A stretch of DNA of 61,653 nt from Chamaesiphon sp. 336R_metabinner_41 (lineage in GTDB: Bacteria > Cyanobacteriota > Cyanobacteriia > Cyanobacteriales > Chamaesiphonaceae), in the NCBI GenBank assembly GCA_025359915.1, contig JANYDE010000030.1, positions 1 through 61,653 on the forward strand, read 5' to 3'. A program made the translations under genes and the position numbers. The notes beneath the pieces are model-generated. The model did no database searches. It was given only the letters and a program-made list of their open reading frames with translations, and was not told where the DNA came from. Of the stretch, positions 7,165 through 13,283 are shown piece by piece (the first letter of the stretch is position 1; each line of letters begins with the position of its first letter).

Positions 7165-8202
7165 TTGACGAATCAGATGCACAAGATTCCTGACTGGTAT
7201 ATTCTCCCTAGTGCTGCATTTACGATTAGTAGAAAGCAAATCAAGCACTATAATTTTCTAGATAAACAGCCAGAGAATGGTGATGTTGTTTATGGTAAAG
7301 TTAGTCGGCTTGGGCAACACGTCGAACTAGAAAATAAGTCGGGTAGAATCCACCGACTGAATGAAGGATCGACGGCGATATTTGTGTTTGGTAATCGTTA
7401 TGCGCCTGATTTCTATGAAGGGGTTATTCCGGCGGCGATAACAAATAAGGTCGATCTGTTGGCTCGATCGGGTATTATTGGAAATGTCAAGGTCAAGAAT
7501 TCATCCGTGAGCGAACCTACTCAGGTTAAGATCTTAGGCTATATTTGTGATGCCAACGGGGAAGTACTAAATACTCGTAACTATCCGCTGATTAAGCCGA
7601 AGAAAACAGAAAAGAAAGATGATCGATCTAAGTTAATTCTGTTCATTGGCACTAGTATGAACTCTGGGAAGAGTACCAGTGCAACGGCTTGTTGCTGGGC
7701 ACTTACTAATATGGGGTATGATGTCAGGGCTTCTAAGGTGACGGGTACTGCGAGTCTAAAAGATATTTTATATATGCAGGATGCTGGGGCTTCGATCGTT
7801 AATGATTTTACCCATTTTGGATTTCCATCTACTTATCTATTGGAAGAGAAGGAAGTAGTCAAAATATTTAACGATCTCGATCTCAAATATGCTAATAATC
7901 CTAAAAATTATTGGTGTGTTGAATTAGCTGATGGTATTTTACAACGAGAGACGGCATTATTATTGCGATCGCCAGATGTTCGATTGCGGATTCACAAGCT
8001 GATATTTGCCGCTCATGATACTTTTGGTGCAATTGGTGGATTGAATGTCCTCAAGCACGAATTTGGGCTAGTTCCTGATGCAATTTCAGGTGTCTGTTCG
8101 AGTTCGCCGTTGTTTCTGCGGGAATTAGCGGAGTTTACCGATATTCCGGTATTTAATAATATCGATTGCAATCTCAAGCAATTATCGGAATTATTAATCT
8201 AG
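7165..8202 (+). CDS. P-loop NTPase-like protein of unknown function
   Basis: A 345-residue protein. The start is uncertain: TTG 7165 or ATG 7177 (MHKIPDWYILPSAAF), neither with a clear ribosome site. Residues about 30-120 form a beta-rich domain (GDVVYGKVSRLGQHVELENK). A short lysine-rich linker (KPKKTEKKDD) leads to a nucleotide-binding domain with Walker A GTSMNSGKST near residue 163, then SKVTGTASLKDI, YMQDAGASIVNDFTHFG and VVELADGILQRET-like segments. The P-loop and hydrophobic strand order recall MobB/dethiobiotin-synthetase-like or DUF1611 enzymes, but no catalytic assignment can be made. It stands alone and is followed by a gene-free stretch. Confidence 0.6.
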   Translation: MTNQMHKIPDWYILPSAAFTISRKQIKHYNFLDKQPENGDVVYGKVSRLGQHVELENKSGRIHRLNEGSTAIFVFGNRYAPDFYEGVIPAAITNKVDLLARSGIIGNVKVKNSSVSEPTQVKILGYICDANGEVLNTRNYPLIKPKKTEKKDDRSKLILFIGTSMNSGKSTSATACCWALTNMGYDVRASKVTGTASLKDILYMQDAGASIVNDFTHFGFPSTYLLEEKEVVKIFNDLDLKYANNPKNYWCVELADGILQRETALLLRSPDVRLRIHKLIFAAHDTFGAIGGLNVLKHEFGLVPDAISGVCSSSPLFLRELAEFTDIPVFNNIDCNLKQLSELLI

Positions 8203-8221
8203 AGCGGTTTTTAAATACTGA

Positions 8222-8255
8222 TAAAAAAGCCAGCGGACGTATCGTGTCGGCTGGC
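8222..8255 (-). terminator. Rho-independent terminator (minus strand)
   Basis: Stem gccagc/gctggc (8229-8234 with 8250-8255), extended with one mismatch, is followed on the minus strand by six T. It ends the minus-strand RNA candidate that starts near 8379. Confidence 0.75.
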
Positions 8256-8379
8256 AAAATAGCTGTGTTGGGAGGAGAAAACTCATTACTTAGACTCTGA
8301 CAAAAACCTGTGCGATCTCGTTGTCTCTTACGGGTTCGGCTGTTGTTGCTGGATTTTAAAGCTTTTTTGTTATCTCTTA
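8222..8379 (-). ncRNA. Candidate small RNA with its own promoter and terminator
   Basis: On the minus strand a promoter (TTGCAT, 17 bp, TACAAT at 8386-8414) is followed about 160 bases later by a hairpin terminator (8222-8255). No plausible reading frame fits: an ATG near 8290 stays open through the terminator. The transcript contains ctcctccc at 8270-8277, complementary to a Shine-Dalgarno sequence and placed just before the terminator hairpin, as in base-pairing sRNAs such as PsrR1. Identity with any known RNA is not shown. Confidence 0.45.
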
Positions 8380-8385
8380 TTAAGA

Positions 8386-8414
8386 ATTGTAACGAACATA
8401 TTGTAAAAATGCAA
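8386..8414 (-). promoter_or_regulatory. Sigma-70-type promoter for the sRNA candidate
   Basis: Read on the minus strand: TTGCAT (8414-8409), exactly 17 bp, TACAAT (8391-8386). There is no protein gene downstream on that strand before the terminator at 8222. Confidence 0.6.
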
Positions 8415-8540
8415 GTAATTTCACCTAGATCCAATCTAGATGAAATTTGAGAGACGATAGATTCAGTTGTGAATTTACACCAACCGCTTTTGGGGCGGGA
8501 CTTACAGGCTATATAAGAGGCGAGAATGCTAATAGTTAGT

Positions 8541-8720
8541 TGGAAAGAAAAAGTAGAGGAGTCGATCTGTTAAGGCAGCGTTTCACTATCGTAAAATTTT
8601 GATGCTCACCAACTCCCTCACTTTGAACCAAACCACCCTGTATGTTGTTCGGAAACTACATTGATAAGAGAGTCCTCTCAAGTACACATGGGAATAGCTT
8701 AACGTCTCCAATGATGTATA
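8541..8720 (+). ncRNA. ssrS: Candidate 6S RNA
   Basis: About 180 bases with the long, internally interrupted hairpin plan of 6S RNA. The closing stem is GGAG (8558-8561) with CTCC (8706-8709) and GTTAAG (8569-8574) with CTTAAC (8698-8703). A purine/pyrimidine bulge region (ctcaccaactccctcac) lies on the 5' side, and the distal arm holds the loops ttcgga and agagagtcctctc. An extended -10 element (TGC TAATAG, 8527-8535) lies just upstream. 6S RNA binds the RNA polymerase holoenzyme and mimics an open promoter. No reading frame is present. Identification rests on fold and flavour only. Confidence 0.55.
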
Positions 8721-8795
8721 AAACGATCGAAAGGTAACTAAAAAGTCATGATTCAAGGTATGGATGTTGTTTGTATGAATCGATCTAAATCGGCT

Positions 8796-10418
8796 TCAAG
8801 CTGCTACTGTATAAGCGATAAGCTGTCCGATCCGCTGGCGGAGTATTTCTAAATTAACACGTTCTGAAGCAGCGATAAAGACGGCATTGGGGAATTCTTC
8901 GGCGGCTTCGGCGAGTCTTTCGGCATCTACTCGATCGATCTTATTAAAGACTACCAGGGATGGGCCTGGTTCGATCGGCATCTGACTGAGAATACCCATG
9001 ACCGATCGAATATGACTATGCCATGCGGGATGGGATAAGTCAATCAGATGGATCAGTGCATCGGCTTCGGTGACTTCCTCTAGGGTGGCGCGGAATGCGT
9101 CCATCAGGGGTGGTGGGAGTTCGTGGATGAAGCCGACGGTATCGGTGAGCAGGATTTGGCGCAAGTCACCTTCGTTACTGGCGGGTACTTTAAAGCGGCG
9201 CGTAGTCGGATCGAGGGTGGCGAATAATTGGTCGGCGATGTAAACTTCGGAGTTAGTCAGGATATTCAGCAGGGTGGATTTTCCGGCGTTGGTATAGCCG
9301 ACTAAGGCGACGGAGGGGACATCGTGATGTTGGCGTTGGATCCGGAGCCGCGTGCGGTGTGCCTGGAGCTGGTTTACGTCCTGCTGGAGCCGCGAAATCC
9401 GTTTTTGGATCGTCCGGCGTTCGGTCTCTAATTTGGTCTCTCCAGGGCCTCTGGTACCGATTCCACCACCTTGACGGGACATGGCTTGACCACGACCGGA
9501 GAGGCGGGGTAGCATGTATTCTAGTTGGGCTAGCTCGACTTGCAATTTACCCGCGCCAGATTGAGCGCGTTGGGCGAAGATATCTAAGATTACCTCAGTT
9601 CGATCGACTACGCGGATGCCAGTTTGAGTTTCGAGGTTGCGAGATTGACTGGGGGAAAGATTGCAGTCAAACACAATTAGATTAGCCCCAATTTTTTGAG
9701 CAGCAAGGGTAATTTCTTGGATTTTCCCTTCGCCGACAACGGTGCGAGGATGGACACGCGCTCGTTTTTGCTGGATGGTGTCGAGGACTTCTCCCCCCGC
9801 AGTCTGCACCAATTTAACGATTTCTTCTAAGCCGTCGGTAAACCGCTCCGCCGTCACAGAATCAGTTTTGACTCCTACTAATATTACTCGATCGGTATCA
9901 TCACCGACGTTCTGATTGGCAACATCTCGTGCATATTCACTCTCGATCCCATCGACGAGATCGAGAAAATCTCGATCGCTGAGATCGTCTAAACTCAAAG
10001 GTGGCGAAATTGTCCAATTCACCTCTGGATGCGGTACCAAATGCGCGAGATAGGTATCTTGAATGTATCCCGTCGCGCCACCGCCACGTTTGGTAAAGCC
10101 ACTACCCGTGATATTCAGAATCACTAATGCGTCCAGTCGCTGCAACGCCATTGCTGTCAGCGCACTGTCACTAGGAACATCGGGTTTCAGTTGGGTAGAA
10201 ATACACCGAATTCCGCTCAACCGTTCCGCACCATAGCGCGGGAGTTCTAAGGGTGGAATTTGAGTTTGGTGGGGAGTTCCAACTCCCAGCCGGATCACTT
10301 GTCCGCGCCGATTGATATACACAGTAATCGGATCGCCAACTTGAGCACTAATCGCCGCTAGCTGCTGGGCAAATTCTGGCGTAGTCAACCTGTCGCCTGG
10401 TAATCTTTGATTGTACAA
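8796..10418 (-). CDS. hflX: GTPase HflX
   Basis: Ribosome-associated GTPase that splits or rescues stalled 70S/50S particles. From TTG 10418 it encodes 540 residues: an HflX-type N-terminal region (GDPITVYINRRGQVIRLGVG; PRYGAERLSGIRCI), the ARVHPRTVVGEGKIQEI glycine-rich loop, a coiled-coil segment, RGPGETKLETERR, then the G domain with G1 GYTNAGKST (near residue 375), DTVGFI (G3) and NKID (G4). The conserved cyanobacterial N-terminus continues in frame upstream (IETIYGNLQGLKSNQ, 10481-10419), but there is no ATG, GTG or TTG before the in-frame stop at 10566-10568. An ATC at 10481 has GGAG 8 bp upstream. Either ATC is used, or the protein starts 21 residues late. Confidence 0.93.
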   Translation of the reverse strand: MYNQRLPGDRLTTPEFAQQLAAISAQVGDPITVYINRRGQVIRLGVGTPHQTQIPPLELPRYGAERLSGIRCISTQLKPDVPSDSALTAMALQRLDALVILNITGSGFTKRGGGATGYIQDTYLAHLVPHPEVNWTISPPLSLDDLSDRDFLDLVDGIESEYARDVANQNVGDDTDRVILVGVKTDSVTAERFTDGLEEIVKLVQTAGGEVLDTIQQKRARVHPRTVVGEGKIQEITLAAQKIGANLIVFDCNLSPSQSRNLETQTGIRVVDRTEVILDIFAQRAQSGAGKLQVELAQLEYMLPRLSGRGQAMSRQGGGIGTRGPGETKLETERRTIQKRISRLQQDVNQLQAHRTRLRIQRQHHDVPSVALVGYTNAGKSTLLNILTNSEVYIADQLFATLDPTTRRFKVPASNEGDLRQILLTDTVGFIHELPPPLMDAFRATLEEVTEADALIHLIDLSHPAWHSHIRSVMGILSQMPIEPGPSLVVFNKIDRVDAERLAEAAEEFPNAVFIAASERVNLEILRQRIGQLIAYTVAA

Positions 10419-10612
10419 CTTCCGTAGTTGCTTAATCTGGTTGGATTTTAATCCCTGTAAGTTGCCGTAAATCGTCTCGATATGCTGCTCTCCAACGCGG
10501 TATCTTCTAGTGTAGTAGCTGGGAGAGCTATTTGACCTGGAGCCTTGTAAAACTTTATTACTACCCTAATCGAGCATCAGTTAAAATAGCATCGATACCC
10601 GAAAAACGAATT

Positions 10613-11038
10613 ATGACTTTTACGCTGTTTGGTCGTTGGCAAATTCGAGTTTTGCTATTGGCTACCGTCGGGATGTTATTAACCATCTTAATAGTAGTCA
10701 GGTCTAGTCCATCGATCGCCGGACAAACATTTTTGACGCTAGTATACCTCGGCTTGTTTGGATTGGGTTGGGATTTTGTCTATCATCAGTTGCAGCGATT
10801 TCGCTGGGATGGCGATTGGAATGGGTTATTCCAGTTGGGTGGTGCGGTATGGGAAGGGCTATTTTTGGTGATGGTAATTAAGGCAGTAGGTTTACCTGGG
10901 ATTGATCGAGCTGAATTTAATATCCCTGGGTTCATCGGGTTTTATACTAGTTATTGTGTGTTGAACTCGATCGTCAGTCATTCGCTCCTCCGCATTCTGT
11001 CGCCATATTCCCGCTTCAATGGGGGACAATGGTTTTAA
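10613..11038 (+). CDS. Conserved membrane protein, unknown function
   Basis: A 141-residue protein from ATG 10613; the frame is open to 10532 but that part overlaps the hflX upstream region. It starts MTFTLFGRWQIRVLLLATVG. Four hydrophobic stretches are visible (about 10-32, 45-60, 75-98, 108-130), with the polar motif YHQLQRFRWDGDWNGLFQLG between helices 2 and 3. It resembles conserved cyanobacterial membrane proteins without an assigned role. It is divergent from hflX. Confidence 0.7.
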   Translation: MTFTLFGRWQIRVLLLATVGMLLTILIVVRSSPSIAGQTFLTLVYLGLFGLGWDFVYHQLQRFRWDGDWNGLFQLGGAVWEGLFLVMVIKAVGLPGIDRAEFNIPGFIGFYTSYCVLNSIVSHSLLRILSPYSRFNGGQWF

Positions 11039-11138
11039 ATTAATTAATAATTGATAATTAATAATTGAATTTTTTGATAGGAACTCGAACCTCTAATCGT
11101 TGTCAGTTGCGCAGTCCATTAATTTTACCGCCCTCACC

Positions 11139-11573
11139 ATGCTAATTCGTACTTTTGTTAGATTTGCCGCTGCGATCGTTTTATCCATGTCTACGTGGAT
11201 ATTTGCTCCTGCTGCTTTGGCGATTACGCCTATTACCTTATCAGATGTTGGCTATAAAGATTGTTCTGCGGAAGTTGCGAAAGGTGCGGTAACTAGTGGT
11301 GGGGTGACGCAAGATGCGGCATGTTTTTTGATTATTGGCAAAGCTGAGAATAAGTCGGGGAAGACTGTCTTTGATGCAGATGTCTACGGACGGATTTATG
11401 ATGCGGACAATAATAATGTGTTGCCAAATCGGGGACGGGTGGGTTTAATCGAGCAGGTACCACCAGGAATTAATGATTTTGAGATGCGAATTACGGTACC
11501 ATCGAGTGCGCGTCAGCCGTTGCAATTGAAAAAGTTTAAGGCTTCTGGTTTTACCACGAAAATTAGACAGTAA
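11139..11573 (+). CDS. Exported protein, unknown function
   Basis: 144 residues from ATG 11139 (MLIRTFVRFAAAIVLSMSTW). A Sec signal peptide is clear: basic start, hydrophobic core, and APAALA as a cleavage site near residue 28. The mature part has two Cys (VGYKDCSAEV, QDAACFLIIG) that could form a disulfide, and a beta-rich pattern (GKTVFDADVYGRIYDADNNN) like FxLYD or transthyretin-type extracytoplasmic domains. The frame extends upstream to a TTG at 11100, but the signal peptide fixes the start at 11139. No operon partner. Confidence 0.7.
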   Translation: MLIRTFVRFAAAIVLSMSTWIFAPAALAITPITLSDVGYKDCSAEVAKGAVTSGGVTQDAACFLIIGKAENKSGKTVFDADVYGRIYDADNNNVLPNRGRVGLIEQVPPGINDFEMRITVPSSARQPLQLKKFKASGFTTKIRQ

Positions 11574-11639
11574 TCTTGAATTAATAATTGATAGCTGAAT
11601 TCAGGTATAATCAATCGTAAGGATACTATCTTCACTACT

Positions 11640-11855
11640 ATGAGTAAAGAATTTAATGTAATTATCGAACGCGATCTGGATGGATACTTCGTTGCTTCTG
11701 TGCCAAATCTACCTGGTTGCCGTACCCAATCCAAATCTCTCGATGAATTAATAGAGCGGATTAAGGAAGCTATTATTTTATGTCTAGAAGTACAGTCTCA
11801 ATCGACAGATAATCTAGAATTCATCGGATTGCAAAGGGTTGCTGTCGAAATCTAA
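11640..11855 (+). CDS. hicB: HicB-type antitoxin
   Basis: A 71-residue protein, MSKEFNVIIERDLDGYFVAS, VPNLPGCRTQSKSLDELIER. This is the partial RNase H-like HicB fold (ExDxxGYFVxSVPxLPGCxTQ). It lacks a separate DNA-binding C-terminus, as in short HicB forms. It is followed 5 bp later by hicA. It should neutralise HicA by direct binding. Antitoxin-first order is less common for hicBA than hicAB but well represented in cyanobacteria. Confidence 0.88.
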   Translation: MSKEFNVIIERDLDGYFVASVPNLPGCRTQSKSLDELIERIKEAIILCLEVQSQSTDNLEFIGLQRVAVEI

Positions 11856-11860
11856 AGCTA

Positions 11861-12085
11861 ATGAGTAAATTACCAAGCGTAACAGGCAGAGAAGTAATTA
11901 CGGCACTGAAAAAGATTGGCTTTGAAGTAATTAGAATTCTTGGTAGCCATCACTTCTTACGACATCCAGACGATCGATGTACTGTTGTTCCAGTTCATTC
12001 GGGTGAAACAATTGGGATCGGATTGTTAAACCAAATTCTCAAAGACTGTCAATTGGATCGAGAGGGGTTTAGAAATTTAATTTAA
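11861..12085 (+). CDS. hicA: HicA-type mRNA interferase toxin
   Basis: A 74-residue double-stranded-RNA-binding-fold toxin. VTGREVITALKKIGFEVIRI leads to GSHHFLRHPDD, whose first conserved His (GSHH) is the catalytic residue of HicA, and TVVPVHSGETIGIGLLNQIL is the conserved C-terminal part. It starts 5 bp after hicB, so the pair is one operon. It cleaves mRNA independently of the ribosome in characterised systems. It looks intact. Confidence 0.9.
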   Translation: MSKLPSVTGREVITALKKIGFEVIRILGSHHFLRHPDDRCTVVPVHSGETIGIGLLNQILKDCQLDREGFRNLI

Positions 12086-12105
12086 GTTCGATCGCTAAAT
12101 CGGTA

Positions 12106-12303
12106 ATGGCAGTTACTTCTGATGTAAAAGAAACCGTAGTTAGTGTCAAAGCGATCGCCCGTGCGTTGGAGCAACAAAATAGAGAGCTTTCAGACGCATT
12201 GAGACAACAAAGTCGTGATTTTTTTGATGCGCTGGATCGTCATCAAGATCAGATCGATACGTTAATTAATCGTTCGGATTGGGAAACAGAAGAAGATGAT
12301 TAG
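12106..12303 (+). CDS. Small coiled-coil protein, unknown
   Basis: A 65-residue protein from ATG 12106, 20 bp after hicA on the same strand. Nearly all of it is predicted helical with heptad-like spacing (ARALEQQNRELSDALRQQSR, DFFDALDRHQDQIDTLI), ending in an acidic tail (WETEEDD). There is no signal peptide or membrane segment. Possibly co-transcribed with hicBA, but there is no evidence that it is part of the toxin system. I do not recognise a family. Confidence 0.55.
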   Translation: MAVTSDVKETVVSVKAIARALEQQNRELSDALRQQSRDFFDALDRHQDQIDTLINRSDWETEEDD

Positions 12304-12309
12304 CTAGAG

Positions 12310-12393
12310 GTAGGTTGGGTTGAAGAATGAAACCCAACATTGCTAGGGTGTTTGTGAGTGAGTTGGGTTTCGCGATTGCTCAACCTAACCTAC
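12310..12393. repeat. MITE-like palindromic repeat family B, copy 1
   Basis: The ends are inverted: gtaggttgggttgaagaatg on the left against caacctaacctac on the right, with a second inner pair gaaacccaac/gttgggtttc. Another copy is at 21087-21172. An open frame into the DUF4291 gene starts inside this element at 12358 but is probably not used. Confidence 0.85.
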
Positions 12394-12477
12394 GATTTTA
12401 AAACTACGAGTTGTTCGATCGTCGCAGGTTGGTCGCCAATAGGTTTAAATGGTGCTATCATTTCAAATTCAGTATCC

Positions 12478-13119
12478 ATGCGTCTTATTACTACGAGCTA
12501 CATAGAACAAAAGACCAAATTGCCAAAAAATGGCCGTCGCATCATAGCGCAGTTTGATGAGGAAGGAGTTGTTGTGTACCAGGCGTACCGTCCCGCCATC
12601 GGCAATTTTGCCGCCACTTATGGCTACTTTGGGGGCGACTTCAGCCTAAATCGGATGAGCTGGATTAAGCCCAATTTCCTTTGGATGATGTATCGCTCTG
12701 GCTGGGGACAAAAAGAGGGCCAGGAAGTCTTGCTGGCTGTTAAGATTAAGCGCGAAGCCTTCGATATGATTTTAGCTAACGCTGTCTGTTCTAAGCATAA
12801 TTCAGATCTCTATCTCACGGAAAAAGACTGGAAACGCGCTGTTCTCAACTCTAACGTTCGATTGCAATGGGATCCAGATCACAGCCCAACTGGGGGCAAA
12901 TTAGAGCGAAAAGCGATTCAATTAGGTTTGCGCGGGGATATGTTGGCTTCGTATGCGAGGGAGTGGATAATTTGGGTTGAGGATATCTCGGAATTCGTCC
13001 GAGAACAACATCAAAATATTGGCGATTATCATAAATTAATAGTGCCAAGTGAAACAATTTATCCTGTAAAAGATACAAAGGTAGCTACACAGTTGCAGAT
13101 CTCAGATGCACTAACTTAG
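12478..13119 (+). CDS. DUF4291 family protein
   Basis: 213 residues from ATG 12478 (MRLITTSYIEQKTKLPKNGR). The frame is open to 12358, but that extension is encoded by the repeat ending at 12393. Conserved DUF4291 blocks are seen: RRIIAQFDEEGVVVYQAYRP, FSLNRMSWIKPNFLWMMYRS, GWGQKEGQEVLLAVKIKREA, and VRLQWDPDHSPTGGKLERKA followed by IQLGLRG. The family is widespread in bacteria and fungi, and no activity is established that I know of. Single gene, soluble, apparently complete. Confidence 0.85.
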   Translation: MRLITTSYIEQKTKLPKNGRRIIAQFDEEGVVVYQAYRPAIGNFAATYGYFGGDFSLNRMSWIKPNFLWMMYRSGWGQKEGQEVLLAVKIKREAFDMILANAVCSKHNSDLYLTEKDWKRAVLNSNVRLQWDPDHSPTGGKLERKAIQLGLRGDMLASYAREWIIWVEDISEFVREQHQNIGDYHKLIVPSETIYPVKDTKVATQLQISDALT

Positions 13120-13174
13120 TAAAATGTCTAAATCGATTAGACATTCGTAAATCGTCACATGCAATCTGTTATTA

Positions 13175-13243
13175 GTGGGTGAGGGCGGGTTTGATTTAGA
13201 TTTTTAGAATTATCCGTAGATTATTCCATAAACCCGCCCCTAC
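13175..13243. repeat. Palindromic repeat family C, copy 1
   Basis: Left end gtgggtgagggcgggtttga, right end ataaacccgcccctac, inverted. Relatives lie at 28359-28391 (half element, reverse orientation, 32 of 33 bases alike), 28494-28572 and 35386-35454. It lies just upstream of polA. Confidence 0.75.
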
Positions 13244-13283
13244 GGATTGTGTATAATTTAATTAGGTTAATCTACTCGATCGT

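Noticed and set aside
8174-8434. 86-residue open frame on the minus strand
   Set aside because: It spans the promoter, the RNA candidate and its terminator, which would end transcription before the frame closes.
12358-12477. N-terminal extension of the DUF4291 protein
   Set aside because: It starts inside a palindromic repeat; DUF4291 homology begins after 12478.
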